Positions 1 through 8,216 of a DNA stretch of 18,289 bases are shown here, piece after piece. This DNA comes from an uncultured Gammaproteobacteria bacterium (GTDB lineage: Bacteria; Pseudomonadota; Gammaproteobacteria; Pseudomonadales; Azotimanducaceae_A). The notes beneath the pieces are model-generated. The model was not told where the DNA came from, searched no databases, and saw only the letters and a list, made by a program, of their open reading frames with translations. Both the position numbers and the translations under genes were made by a program. The DNA is taken from positions 1 to 18,289 of the forward strand of contig CAJWGQ010000035.1 in NCBI GenBank assembly GCA_913041025.1, given 5' to 3'. The first letter of the stretch is position 1; each line of letters begins with the position of its first letter.

Positions 1-1188
1 AAGTTCCGAACATCTTTTTGCAAAAACCAAACATTCGAGTAACGAATTGCTGGCTAAGCGGTTCGCACCGTGAAGACCAGTGCTAGCTACTTCTCCAATC
101 GCATAAAGGTTCGATAAATCGGTGAGACCGTTGATGTCGACCATGACACCTCCACAGGTGTAGTGTGCTGCAGGAACAACTGGAATGGCTTCTTTGGTCA
201 TATCCATCCCTAAAGAAAAGCACTTATCTGCTATTGTTGGGAAGTGGTCTGAAATAAATTGCTGAGATCGATGGGATATATCGATGGTCACAAAATCAGC
301 TCCGAGGCGTTTCATTTCAAAATCTATAGCCCTGGCCACAACGTCTCTGGGAGCCAGCTCTTTTCTGTCGTCGAAACGATGCATGAAACGCTCGCCGTTA
401 GGCAAACGAAGAACGCCTCCTTCTCCACGGACAGCTTCCGAGATTAGAAAACTACCCGCATGCGGATGATACAGGCACGTGGGATGAAATTGATTGAATT
501 CCATATTGGAGACTCTACAACCTGCTCTCCATGCCATAGCAATACCGTCTCCAGTGGACCCGTCAGGATTGGTAGTGTAAAGGTAAACCTTGCTGGCTCC
601 TCCTGTAGCGAGGATGGTGTGTGCTGCCTGAAATACTTCGACTTTGCCGTTGATTTTATTGAGGACGTAAGCTCCTGCACAGTTAAATCTGCCGACTGTG
701 TTCTTATGTTTTGCTAGATCAATTGCGACTTTATCTTCAAACAACTCAATATTTGGGTGATCAAGGATTTTTTGTGTTAACACTTCGATGATTGCTTTAC
801 CTGTAGCATCAGCCACGTGCAGAATCCTTCTTTTAGAGTGTCCGCCTTCCTTTGTTAAGTGATATTCATTGCCACTCAAATCGAAGTCGACGCCCCATTG
901 ACTCAATTGCTCGATCACTAGCGGAGCGGATTCGACGACTGTTTTGACTGTATCAATATGGCATAAACCTGAACCGGCGATAACGGTATCGCTTTCGTGA
1001 CATTCAAAAGAATCAATAGAGTCGGTGACTGCTGCTATACCTCCTTGCGCCCAAGCTGACGAGCCTGATTCCATCGAGCCTTTTGATAAAAGCGTCACGC
1101 GGTGCACGTCAGCGAGATGAAGTGCAGCTGCTAAGCCAGCAGCGCCGCCCCCTATAATTAAAATGTCAGTGGCAAAACGTTGAGACAT
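1..1188 (-). CDS. nadB: L-aspartate oxidase NadB, 5' part (runs off the left edge)
   Basis: NadB is a cytosolic FAD enzyme that oxidises L-aspartate to iminoaspartate, the first step of de novo NAD synthesis; NadA uses the product. I translated the minus strand from the ATG at 1188-1186 and it stays open for 396 codons to the window edge. Family length is about 535, so roughly the last quarter is missing. The N-terminus has the dinucleotide-binding pattern IIGGGAAGLAAAL (residues 11-23), then SSAWAQGGIAAV. Further on are EFNQFHPT, SEAVRGEGG, PRDVVARAI and, near the edge, PAAHYTCGGV and LHGANRLASNSLLEC, all typical of NadB rather than succinate dehydrogenase SdhA. It is transcribed away from rseC; in relatives the divergent neighbour is rpoE. 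Identity is secure; only the C-terminal helical domain is unseen. Confidence 0.96.
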   Translation of the reverse strand, partial: MSQRFATDILIIGGGAAGLAAALHLADVHRVTLLSKGSMESGSSAWAQGGIAAVTDSIDSFECHESDTVIAGSGLCHIDTVKTVVESAPLVIEQLSQWGVDFDLSGNEYHLTKEGGHSKRRILHVADATGKAIIEVLTQKILDHPNIELFEDKVAIDLAKHKNTVGRFNCAGAYVLNKINGKVEVFQAAHTILATGGASKVYLYTTNPDGSTGDGIAMAWRAGCRVSNMEFNQFHPTCLYHPHAGSFLISEAVRGEGGVLRLPNGERFMHRFDDRKELAPRDVVARAIDFEMKRLGADFVTIDISHRSQQFISDHFPTIADKCFSLGMDMTKEAIPVVPAAHYTCGGVMVDINGLTDLSNLYAIGEVASTGLHGANRLASNSLLECLVFAKRCSEL

Positions 1189-1215
1189 GAGTATTTCAAT
1201 GTTTAGACTTTCGCT

Positions 1216-1221
1216 ATTATA
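1216..1221 (-). promoter_or_regulatory. possible -10 box of the nadB promoter
   Basis: On the minus strand the sequence TATAAT lies 27 bases before the nadB ATG and matches the sigma-70 -10 consensus exactly. No convincing -35 box is found 16-18 bases upstream. The core is part of a short palindrome (CTAT-TAT-ATAG), so it could also read as an AT-rich -10 on the plus strand toward rseC. The match is seen; promoter function is inferred. Confidence 0.35.
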
Positions 1222-1324
1222 TAGTGAAACATCACCTTCCGGTGGTAGAAGGCGATACAAAATGGCACAAAATACAGTTTGCTAGAAATATTCAAGAAAC
1301 GTTTAGCTTCTATGCTTTTTTGAT

Positions 1325-1411
1325 ATGCAAGTTAATACGCGCAATGACAAGTTCGCGCGCATTAGGATTTGTGCTAGGGAATTACTTAAAAAATTGGAGT
1401 TAATGGGTTGA
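1325..1411 (+). CDS. 28-codon mini-ORF overlapping the rseC start; possible rpoE relic or leader peptide
   Basis: An ATG at 1325 opens a 28-codon frame that ends with TGA at 1409-1411. That stop overlaps the TTG start of rseC (1408-1410) as TTGA, a layout seen in translational coupling. No ribosome binding site precedes the ATG. The second half, with RIRICARELLKKLE, is basic and helical, and loosely resembles the RSRIFRARE-type C-terminal tail of ECF sigma factors. Since rpoE normally sits just here, it may be a decayed rpoE 3' end. The match is short and out of step by one residue, so this is a suggestion only. It could also be a chance ORF. Confidence 0.25.
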   Translation: MQVNTRNDKFARIRICARELLKKLELMG

Positions 1412-1710
1412 CTATAGAGGATGAGACCCCATCTTGCGAAGGATGCAGTTTGCGGTGCGGCGTTCGTCAAGAAAGTTTGCGATTGATTGAAACATCGGCA
1501 GATTTGACGAGCGGAGATTTAATGACAGTCGTAACCAAGGTTTATGGTTTGCCTTTAATGGTCTTGTTAACCGTTTTATTGTTTGAGAGTGTCGTGGTTT
1601 CTATTGGGTCGATTGGGCTTCTCTTTATCTTGCTATCGATTTTACCGGCAAGCATATTTTTGATGGCCCGATGGGCTCGAGAAGATATTTTGCGTAAATT
1701 GGAAAATTAA
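1408..1710 (+). CDS. rseC: short RseC/MucC-family inner membrane protein
   Basis: Predicted 100-residue inner membrane protein. The start is TTG at 1408: GGAG at 1396-1399 is well spaced, an in-frame stop lies at 1387-1389, and no in-frame ATG precedes it. Near the N-terminus is a cysteine cluster CEGCSLRCGV (residues 10-19), like the C-x2-C-x(n)-CG cluster of RseC. Two hydrophobic segments follow (about residues 46-66 and 68-86), then a basic tail, as expected of RseC/MucC. E. coli RseC is about 159 residues. Here the strand before the cysteines is missing and the tail is short. RseC is linked to the sigma-E envelope stress operon and to reduction of SoxR. Position directly upstream of mucD supports the call, which rests on topology, the cysteine pattern and context. 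Confidence 0.7.
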   Translation: MTIEDETPSCEGCSLRCGVRQESLRLIETSADLTSGDLMTVVTKVYGLPLMVLLTVLLFESVVVSIGSIGLLFILLSILPASIFLMARWAREDILRKLEN

Positions 1711-1765
1711 ATCAGTTGAAGCACTTTGTATGAATATGATCTATGGCGTGCGAGTTAAGTGGAAT

Positions 1766-1771
1766 AGGAGG
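1766..1771 (+). promoter_or_regulatory. strong ribosome binding site that sets the mucD start
   Basis: A perfect AGGAGG lies 4 bases before a TTG at 1776. The first ATG of the frame (1743) has no such site, and starting there would put about a dozen polar residues in front of an otherwise ideal signal peptide. This site therefore favours TTG 1776 as the true start. Confidence 0.7.
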
Positions 1772-1775
1772 TTTT

Positions 1776-3176
1776 TTGCTTATTAAAAAGGTTCAGTTGC
1801 TAGTGGTGGGAACATGTTTATGTATGTTTCTCGGTTCTGTCTCTGCGAAAGACCTTCCTGACTTTACAAAGTTGGTTGAGGCGAACGCGAAAGCCGTTGT
1901 CAACATAAGCACAATAGGCAAGAAACAAGGTGCTAGAAGTTTTGGAAGGCCTAGAGGAGACGAAAGACTAGAGGAATTTTTCAGATTTTTTGGGCCGCCT
2001 GGTTCTTACCGACGATCTCCTAATCCACAAACTCGATCTTTGGGTAGCGGATTCATTATCAGTAAAGATGGCTTTATCCTGACCAATAATCACGTAGTAG
2101 AAAATGCCAGCCAAATCTTGGTTCGGTTCAGTGATAGAAGTGAATTGGAGGCAGAGTTAGTTGGCGCAGATTCACGGTCTGACCTGGCGCTTTTAAAAGT
2201 AGAGAGTGCAAGCGATCTACCTACTCTAGAAATTGGAAGTTCGGAGCGTCTTAAAGTAGGCGAATGGGTTCTGGCGATTGGTTCTCCCTTTGGTTTTGAC
2301 TACTCAGTAACTGCGGGAATCGTGAGTGCCAAGGGAAGGAGCTTACCTACAGAGAAAAATGAAAACTACGTTCCTTATATTCAAACGGATGTTGCGATAA
2401 ACCCCGGTAATTCTGGAGGGCCTTTGTTCAATTTGAAGGGCGAGGTGATTGGTATCAACGCTCAGATTTATAGTAATTCGGGTGGCTTTATGGGGGTATC
2501 ATTCGCGATTCCCATCGACGTAGCGATCGAAGTCTCTGACCAATTAAAAGAAGATGGACGAGTCTCTAGAGGTTGGTTAGGGGTTATGATTCAAGAGGTA
2601 AATAAAGATCTCGCAGAAAGTTTTGGGTTGAGTCGTCCGCAAGGAGCTCTCGTCGTTAAGGTTTTAGAAGGGAGTCCTGCCTCGAAATATGGTGTTTTAG
2701 AGGGCGATATCATCATCGAATTTAACAATAAGCCGATTGAGCGATCCTCTGAACTACCACACTTTGTGGGACGAGTTGTTCCCGGTGAAAAATCACTTTT
2801 AACGATTGTTAGAGCCGGCGACGAGATGACGCTGGACGTGGTTATCGAGGAGTTGCCCGAAGCAGGCGAGCAAAGAGTGCTAGTAGATAATAAAAGCGAC
2901 GCCGACCGATTAGGTTTGGTGGTGCAAGAGTTAACTCCAGAACAGTTGGACCGGATCGGTATTCAGGGTGGTGTGGCAGTTGCTGAGGTGAAAGGGGAGG
3001 CTGCGCAGTCAGGGATAAGGGCGGGAGACGTGATTACCCGTTTGAATAATTTGCCGGTCTCAGATACTGCGAGCTTGGATAAGATAGCTGCCGGACTAAC
3101 ATCTGGCCGAACTTATCCTATCTTGGTTATCAGAAATCAAACTCCGACTTTCTTGGCGTTCAAAGTTCCGGGATAA
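1776..3176 (+). CDS. mucD: periplasmic serine protease of the DegP/HtrA family, MucD type
   Basis: HtrA-type protease that degrades or refolds damaged envelope proteins in the periplasm. From TTG 1776 it has 466 residues. It begins with a signal peptide (LIKKVQLLVVG, hydrophobic core, SVSA cleavage region). The protease domain has the full catalytic triad: His106 in TNNHVVE, Asp136 in SRSDLALL and Ser213 in NPGNSGGPL. Two PDZ domains follow, about residues 255-350 and 375-465, the usual DegP/DegQ/MucD layout. The position between rseC and lepA is that of mucD in Pseudomonas-like genomes, where MucD restrains sigma-E (AlgU) signalling. The rpoE-rseA-rseB genes are absent here, so regulation by that route cannot be assumed. 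The frame is also open back to ATG 1743, but the AGGAGG and the signal peptide favour 1776. Confidence 0.93.
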   Translation: MLIKKVQLLVVGTCLCMFLGSVSAKDLPDFTKLVEANAKAVVNISTIGKKQGARSFGRPRGDERLEEFFRFFGPPGSYRRSPNPQTRSLGSGFIISKDGFILTNNHVVENASQILVRFSDRSELEAELVGADSRSDLALLKVESASDLPTLEIGSSERLKVGEWVLAIGSPFGFDYSVTAGIVSAKGRSLPTEKNENYVPYIQTDVAINPGNSGGPLFNLKGEVIGINAQIYSNSGGFMGVSFAIPIDVAIEVSDQLKEDGRVSRGWLGVMIQEVNKDLAESFGLSRPQGALVVKVLEGSPASKYGVLEGDIIIEFNNKPIERSSELPHFVGRVVPGEKSLLTIVRAGDEMTLDVVIEELPEAGEQRVLVDNKSDADRLGLVVQELTPEQLDRIGIQGGVAVAEVKGEAAQSGIRAGDVITRLNNLPVSDTASLDKIAAGLTSGRTYPILVIRNQTPTFLAFKVPG

Positions 3177-3205
3177 TTACACCAGTTTAGAAACTAGGAC
3201 TTATA

Positions 3206-4999
3206 TTGTCTGGATCGGAGTTAATACGGAATTTTTCAATTATCGCTCACATCGACCATGGTAAGTCGACTTTAGCTGACCGGCTGATTCAGCTATGCGG
3301 AGGCCTATCGGAAAGAGAAATGGCGGATCAGGTCCTCGACTCTATGGACTTGGAGCGAGAACGAGGAATCACGATAAAGGCACAGTGTGTAACGCTTTTC
3401 TATAAACACTCTGATGGTTTGAAATATCAACTTAATTTCATTGACACTCCAGGGCATGTGGATTTTAGTTACGAAGTGTCTCGCTCGTTGGCAGCATGTG
3501 AGGGGGCACTGTTAGTTGTGGATTGTGCGCAGGGAGTTGAGGCACAGTCCGTGGCAAATTGCTACACAGCGATAGAACAGGGGTTAGAGGTCTTACCGGT
3601 TTTGAACAAAATTGATTTGCCTCAAGCAGACCCAGAGCGAGTCGCCAAAGAAATTGAAGAAATTATCGGGCTTGGGGTCGAAGATATTCATCAGGTGAGT
3701 GCGAAGACCGGCGAGGGAGTGGACGCATTGCTCGGATTTTTGATAGAAAATATTCCGGCACCTAGCGTGAAAAAAAGTAATCAGCTTCAAGCTCTGATTG
3801 TTGATTCTTGGTTTGACAATTATTTAGGTATCGTCTCTTTGGTCAGAGTAGTGGAGGGTAGGCTCGTCAAGGGAGACAAGGTGCTTATTAAATCGACTGG
3901 TAAAAGTTATCAGGTTGATGAGGTTGGTCGGTTTACGCCAAAACGCACCGAAACCGGATTTTTAATGGCCGGTGAAGTTGGCTATATTATTGCCGGTATT
4001 AAAGAGATAACCGGGGCGCCTGTAGGCGATACGATTGTCCATTTGGGCGGGGAGTCTGTTGGACAGCTGCCTGGGTTCACTAAGGTCAAGCCTCAGGTTT
4101 ATGCTGGCCTGTTTCCAGTGAATTCAGAGGATTTTGAGAGCTTTCGTGATGCCTTAAGCAAGTTGGTTCTGAATGACGCCTCTCTATTTTACGAACCCGA
4201 AACATCAAATGCTCTAGGGTTTGGATTTCGCTGCGGCTTTCTTGGAATGCTTCATATGGAGATCGTGCAGGAGAGGTTAGAGCGAGAGTACGACTTGGAT
4301 TTAATTACCTCCGCGCCAACAGTCATCTATGAGGCTGAACTTAGTGATGGATCTTTACTAAGTATCGACAACCCTTCACAGCTGGTTTCAAATTATAAAG
4401 AAATGCGCGAACCTATAGCTATCGCCAATATTTTGGTTCCTCAGGAGTACGTTGGTTCTGTTATAGAGCTTTGCATAGAGCGAAGAGGAATTCAGAAGGA
4501 GATGAACTTTACTCAGGGCCAGGTATCCATGGACTGGGACCTTCCGATGGGCGAAATCGTGATGGATTTTTTCGATCGATTAAAATCTGTGAGCAGAGGT
4601 TTTGCCTCACTTGACTATAGTTTTGATCGATTCCAATCCGCTAATCTTACAAAACTGGATATATTGATTAATGGCGAAAGGGTAGATGCACTTGCATGTA
4701 TCGTTCATCGTGATCAAGCGGCACACAGAGCCAAGAGCCTTGTTAAAAAAATGAAGGAGGTCATTCCAAGACAACTGTTCGATGTCGCAATTCAGGCTGC
4801 GATAGGCGGCCAAATTATTGCGAGACAAACGGTCAAAGCGCTGAGAAAAAATGTCACAGCAAAGTGTTATGGTGGTGACATAACGAGAAAGAAAAAACTG
4901 CTTGAGAAGCAAAAAGAGGGGAAGAAGCGTATGAAGCAGTTGGGAAAAGTTGAGATACCCCAGGAAGCGTTTCTTGCAGTTTTGAAGGTGGATAGATAG
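3206..4999 (+). CDS. lepA: elongation factor 4 (LepA), ribosomal GTPase
   Basis: LepA/EF4 is a translational GTPase that acts on stalled or mistranslocated ribosomes and aids 30S assembly. The 597 residues match the family length (599 in E. coli). The G domain shows G1 AHIDHGKST (14-22), RGITIK in switch I, G3 DTPGHVDF (80-87) and G4 NKID (134-137). Domain II, the EF-G-like domains and the LepA-specific C-terminal domain follow, the last rich in Lys near residues 550-585 ([17 protein letters not shown]). The start must be TTG at 3206: an in-frame TAG lies at 3188-3190 and [16 protein letters not shown] follows at once. AGGA at 3196-3199 serves as the binding site. It lies 29 bases after mucD and upstream of lepB, the classical lepA-lepB pair. 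Confidence 0.98.
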   Translation: MSGSELIRNFSIIAHIDHGKSTLADRLIQLCGGLSEREMADQVLDSMDLERERGITIKAQCVTLFYKHSDGLKYQLNFIDTPGHVDFSYEVSRSLAACEGALLVVDCAQGVEAQSVANCYTAIEQGLEVLPVLNKIDLPQADPERVAKEIEEIIGLGVEDIHQVSAKTGEGVDALLGFLIENIPAPSVKKSNQLQALIVDSWFDNYLGIVSLVRVVEGRLVKGDKVLIKSTGKSYQVDEVGRFTPKRTETGFLMAGEVGYIIAGIKEITGAPVGDTIVHLGGESVGQLPGFTKVKPQVYAGLFPVNSEDFESFRDALSKLVLNDASLFYEPETSNALGFGFRCGFLGMLHMEIVQERLEREYDLDLITSAPTVIYEAELSDGSLLSIDNPSQLVSNYKEMREPIAIANILVPQEYVGSVIELCIERRGIQKEMNFTQGQVSMDWDLPMGEIVMDFFDRLKSVSRGFASLDYSFDRFQSANLTKLDILINGERVDALACIVHRDQAAHRAKSLVKKMKEVIPRQLFDVAIQAAIGGQIIARQTVKALRKNVTAKCYGGDITRKKKLLEKQKEGKKRMKQLGKVEIPQEAFLAVLKVDR

Positions 5000-5081
5000 A
5001 CATAACGCGAAAAGAAGATGTTGTTGGAGACTTGGATGAAATGTGTGATTAGAGTGGGAGCTTTTCGATCTTGGTGCAACA

Positions 5082-5843
5082 ATGGATATTGATTTGCCAG
5101 CAATACTGCTTTGGGTGGTGCTTGTTTTAGGTGTGATTTGGTTAATCGACAAGTTGATTTTTGAAAAATCGAGACTTGCTCAGAACGCGGATGCTGAGGA
5201 TCCTAAACTTGTTGAATATTCAAAAGCTTTTTTTCCGGTTTTGCTGCTCGTTTTGGTTATCAGGAGCTTTATTGGTGAACCTTACCAAATCCCGTCGGAG
5301 TCCATGGTCCCGACTCTAAAAGTCGGTGACTTTATCTGGGTCAATAAGTACGCCTATGGTCTAAGAGTTCCTTACTTTGGCGCCAAGGTTTTAGATGTGG
5401 GCGATCCTGAAAGAGGCGACGTCATGGTTTTTGTTCCTCCTCATGACCCAAGGTTTTTCGTCAAAAGGGTGATCGGTATTCCTGGAGATGAAATCCGCTA
5501 CGAGAATAAAGCGCTTTATGTCAATGGGGCTCGACTGAAGTATAAGTTTGTTAAGGAGTCAGAAAATGCTTTCAGCCGAGTTGTTATAAGGGAGTATCGT
5601 GAAGCAATTGATGAGAAGGACTATTCGATTTTAAGAATGAACATCATGGATGGATCACGTTCTTGGTCGCTTGGCGACGGAGAATATTTGATGTTGGGAG
5701 ACAACAGAGATAACAGCCAGGATTCAAGGGTTTGGGGGCCGGCGAGAGAAGAGAAAATTGTTGGAAAAGCTGTTGCGGTTTGGATGCATAAGGATCCAGG
5801 GTTTGAGCTTCCAACCTTTATGCAGAACCGACTTATTGAGTAA
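5082..5843 (+). CDS. lepB: signal peptidase I (leader peptidase)
   Basis: Inner-membrane protease that removes signal peptides from exported proteins, including Sec substrates such as MucD and GspD encoded nearby. The 253 residues carry two N-terminal membrane segments (about 7-24 and 49-63). The catalytic Ser74 lies in IPSESMVPTL, the general-base Lys128 in FFVKRVIGIPGD, and box E reads GDNRDNSQDSR. It is shorter than E. coli LepB (324), mainly in the insertions between conserved boxes, which is common outside the enterics. The ATG has only a weak binding site; GGGAG at 5055-5059 is too far. The 82-base gap after lepA holds no recognisable promoter, so it is probably read from the upstream operon. 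Unlike in Pseudomonas, no DUF4845 gene sits between lepB and rnc. Confidence 0.96.
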   Translation: MDIDLPAILLWVVLVLGVIWLIDKLIFEKSRLAQNADAEDPKLVEYSKAFFPVLLLVLVIRSFIGEPYQIPSESMVPTLKVGDFIWVNKYAYGLRVPYFGAKVLDVGDPERGDVMVFVPPHDPRFFVKRVIGIPGDEIRYENKALYVNGARLKYKFVKESENAFSRVVIREYREAIDEKDYSILRMNIMDGSRSWSLGDGEYLMLGDNRDNSQDSRVWGPAREEKIVGKAVAVWMHKDPGFELPTFMQNRLIE

Positions 5844-5883
5844 TGTTGCTGTTCTAAAATAATCCAGGGGCTAATTTGAGATT

Positions 5884-6573
5884 GTGAAATCAAGACCAAA
5901 TATTTCGGACTTAGAGAAAAAATTAGGTTATTTTTTTTCTAACTCTTCTTTGCTCAACTTGGCGTTAACGCACAAAAGCTTTTCAAGTAAAAATAATGAA
6001 CGCCTAGAGTTTTTAGGCGATGCGGTTTTGGGTTATGTGATCGCGGCTGACCTTTATCGTAGTCATGAGGAACTCCAGGAGGATGCATTATCATTGATGC
6101 GAGTGGCTTTAGTGCGAGGAGATATGCTGGCGGAAATAGCTTTGGATTGTAATTTGCCTGACTATCTTCTACTAGGCCCTGGAGAGCTGAAGAGCGGTGG
6201 ACGAACAAGACCTTCAATATTGGCAGATGCTCTAGAGGCGATAATAGGAGCAGTCCATGAAGATGGCGGAATAGAAGATTGTAGGAATCTAATAAAAAAT
6301 ATTTTTGGATCCCGATTGGTGGACTTGGAACTTGAAAATTTGAAAGATCCTAAAACTCGGCTGCAAGAGATCCTACAGGGTAATAACGAAGAGCTACCTG
6401 TTTATGAAGTTGAGTCTGTAACCGGACAGGATCATGATCTTAGCTTTAAAGTGAAGTGTAGCTTGCCGTCCTTAAACATTGCTGAATTTGGTGAAGGCAC
6501 TTCGCGCCGATTATCTGAAAAAATCGCGGCTCAAAGAATTATTGAAGAGCTTGAAGCGTTAGGCCTTGGATAA
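5884..6573 (+). CDS. rnc: ribonuclease III
   Basis: Double-strand-specific endoribonuclease that processes the rRNA precursor and structured mRNAs. The 229 residues (226 in E. coli) contain the signature NERLEFLGDAVL (38-49). The metal-binding acids are present as Glu39, Asp46, Asp115 and Glu118 (ADALEAIIGAVHEDGG). A double-stranded RNA binding domain covers about 157-225, opening with DPKTRLQEILQG. The start is GTG at 5884: an in-frame TAA lies at 5872-5874 and no ATG occurs before the conserved core. GAG just upstream is a weak binding site. It follows lepB by 40 bases and overlaps era by 8 bases, the typical lepB-rnc-era arrangement, which in other species lets RNase III autoregulate the transcript. 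Confidence 0.97.
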   Translation: MKSRPNISDLEKKLGYFFSNSSLLNLALTHKSFSSKNNERLEFLGDAVLGYVIAADLYRSHEELQEDALSLMRVALVRGDMLAEIALDCNLPDYLLLGPGELKSGGRTRPSILADALEAIIGAVHEDGGIEDCRNLIKNIFGSRLVDLELENLKDPKTRLQEILQGNNEELPVYEVESVTGQDHDLSFKVKCSLPSLNIAEFGEGTSRRLSEKIAAQRIIEELEALGLG

Positions 6574-7480
6574 TCAGTTGAATACTAGAAATTCTCAAAA
6601 AACAAAAAGTGGTTATGTGGCGTTGTTTGGGCGGCCTAATGTAGGCAAATCGACGTTATTGAATTACCTGCTACGGCAAAAAATCAGCATCACTTCGCGC
6701 AAGCCACAAACTACCCGTGTAAATTTACTGGGAATAGATACGCAAGACACTCATCAAGCGATTTATGTCGACACGCCGGGAATTATCAAAAAAACCAGAA
6801 ACACGTTAAATCGATTTATGGTTGATAATGCGAAAAGCCTACTGGGAGATGTGGACCTGGCAGTGCTGTTAATTGAAGCGGGTAAATTTACGGAAGCCGA
6901 TGAACATGTGGTTTCCTTATTGAAAGATCGGCCTGGTAAGACAATTTGCGCGTTAACAAAAATAGATTTGATGAAGAAAAAAACCGAGTTACTTCCTGAA
7001 ATTGAGAAATTGGGTTCGCTTGATCTGTTTGAAGAGATCGTGCCAATTAGTGCCCTCAAGAAAGATGGAATAAATGAATTTCGTAATGTTGTCTTTAAGT
7101 TGCTGCCAGAGGGCAACCATTTATTCGAAGAAAATCAGATTACAGATAAATCCGAGCAGTTTATCGCAGGGGAATTAATAAGAGAAAAAGTGATGCGGCA
7201 GCTTGGGGATGAGTTGCCCCACAGTGCAGCAGTGAGTATAGAATCTTTCGCTGAGCTTGATCGCCTCACTGAGATCCGAGCGTGCATTCATGTTGAGCGA
7301 GAGAGTCAAAAAAAAATAGTGATTGGCGCGAAGGGACTTAGACTTAAGCGTATTGGATCGGATGCACGTAGAGACATAGAAATTTTGCTGGATAGAAAGG
7401 TGATGCTTCGACTGTGGGTGAAAGTTGATAAAGGATGGACAAATCAGACCGTGGGTTTGCATAGATTGGGTTATCGCTAA
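6566..7480 (+). CDS. era: GTPase Era, 16S rRNA/30S assembly factor
   Basis: Era is an essential GTPase that binds the 3' end of 16S rRNA and checks 30S subunit maturation. Its 304 residues match the family. The G domain has G1 GRPNVGKST (22-30), G2 PQTTR (47-51) and G3 DTPG (69-72). G4 reads TKID (131-134), with Thr in place of the usual Asn. The C-terminal KH domain has VIGAKGLRLKRIG and the end LDRKVMLRLWVKVDKGW, diagnostic of Era. The start is forced to TTG: 6566 is the first codon after an in-frame TAG at 6560-6562, and TTG 6578 is the other choice. The 8-base overlap with rnc suggests translational coupling. The long N-terminal tail before GYVALFGRPN is polar and unremarkable. Confidence 0.97.
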   Translation: MDNQLNTRNSQKTKSGYVALFGRPNVGKSTLLNYLLRQKISITSRKPQTTRVNLLGIDTQDTHQAIYVDTPGIIKKTRNTLNRFMVDNAKSLLGDVDLAVLLIEAGKFTEADEHVVSLLKDRPGKTICALTKIDLMKKKTELLPEIEKLGSLDLFEEIVPISALKKDGINEFRNVVFKLLPEGNHLFEENQITDKSEQFIAGELIREKVMRQLGDELPHSAAVSIESFAELDRLTEIRACIHVERESQKKIVIGAKGLRLKRIGSDARRDIEILLDRKVMLRLWVKVDKGWTNQTVGLHRLGYR

Positions 7481-7502
7481 ACAGGCTCACGAAAAGTTAT
7501 TT

Positions 7503-8216
7503 TTGATTTCTTCAACAAACATTAATGCACTAGTTTTACATTCTAGGCCCTATGGTGAAGGAAGAGAGATCGTTCAATTTTTGACTGAGACTATGGGCAA
7601 ATTTGCGGGTGTGAGGCGTTTGTCGAAGCGAGGCGGCTTTCAAAGACTTCAACCTTTTACTTTGGGTCATGTCAGAGTGAGTGGAAGATCAAGTTTGATG
7701 AACGTGTCCTATTTCGACTACGTTAAGAAGTACGATTTTGCTGGCGAAAGACTCGCTGTTGGGTTTTACGTATTGGAGCTTATTCAAAAATTGTTGGCTG
7801 AAGGAGAGCCAGATCCCGGCATTTATCAGAGTACAATTAAAGCGCTGGAATGGCTCAGCACAACTGATCAGATAGAAAAATGCTTGCGCATTTTTGAAAT
7901 AGAATTATTGGCGTCGTTAGGATACGAGGTGGATTTTGGCTCTGAAGGCGCTTCTGGCGAGCGAATTTCTGAGTCGGGTTGCTATCAATTCGCTCCTGAT
8001 CAGGGGTTTTACAAAGTGAAACCAAATTCGGAAAGAGGAATATCAGGCAAGGATCTTCTCCCTGTGAACGCTGGTATAGAAAATCTTGGTGAACCCACAC
8101 TAAAAATATTGAAGGTTATTAATAGAAAAATCATCGACAGCCTTTTGAGCGGACGAGAACTTACAAGTCGAAAGTTGTTAATCAAACAAAACAGTAGATC
8201 GAATGAAACCCGTTAA
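7503..8216 (+). CDS. recO: DNA repair protein RecO
   Basis: RecO works with RecR (and RecF) to load RecA on SSB-coated single-stranded DNA during gap repair. From TTG 7503 it has 237 residues, close to the 242 of E. coli. The N-terminal OB fold starts with NALVLHSRPYGEGREIVQF, matching the family's AFVLHSRPWSE pattern, and contains LSKRGGFQRLQPFT. The helical C-terminal domain includes LRIFEIELLASLGYEVDF. The zinc-type cysteine cluster found in many RecO proteins is not seen. The frame is open back to ATG 7425, inside era, but that adds 26 residues without family counterpart, so I prefer 7503. Synteny with era is classical. The usual downstream gene pdxJ is absent; rlmD takes its place, overlapping recO by 14 bases. 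Confidence 0.92.
   Translation: MISSTNINALVLHSRPYGEGREIVQFLTETMGKFAGVRRLSKRGGFQRLQPFTLGHVRVSGRSSLMNVSYFDYVKKYDFAGERLAVGFYVLELIQKLLAEGEPDPGIYQSTIKALEWLSTTDQIEKCLRIFEIELLASLGYEVDFGSEGASGERISESGCYQFAPDQGFYKVKPNSERGISGKDLLPVNAGIENLGEPTLKILKVINRKIIDSLLSGRELTSRKLLIKQNSRSNETR

Noticed and set aside
1233..1252. Two mutually exclusive short hairpins (CACC-TTCC-GGTG and CCTTC-N8-GAAGG) near the nadB promoter, as an attenuator or terminator
   Set aside because: The arms are only 4-5 bases, there is no T-tract, and they would lie upstream of the candidate nadB -10 box, so they would not be transcribed with nadB.
1743..1775. Start of mucD at ATG 1743
   Set aside because: No binding site, and it would put extra residues before a clean signal peptide; TTG 1776 with AGGAGG is better.
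5016..5092. 24-codon ORF between lepA and lepB, and a CGAAAAG/CTTTTCG inverted repeat about 47 bases apart
   Set aside because: The ORF has no binding site or recognisable family, and a 7-base repeat at that distance is expected by chance.
4607..5152. 181-codon minus-strand open frame across the lepA end
   Set aside because: It lies antisense to conserved LepA C-terminal and LepB N-terminal coding sequence, with no domain-like composition; a shadow frame.
7425..7502. Start of recO at ATG 7425 inside era
   Set aside because: It would add 26 residues without counterpart in RecO and a 56-base overlap; the OB fold begins just after 7503.
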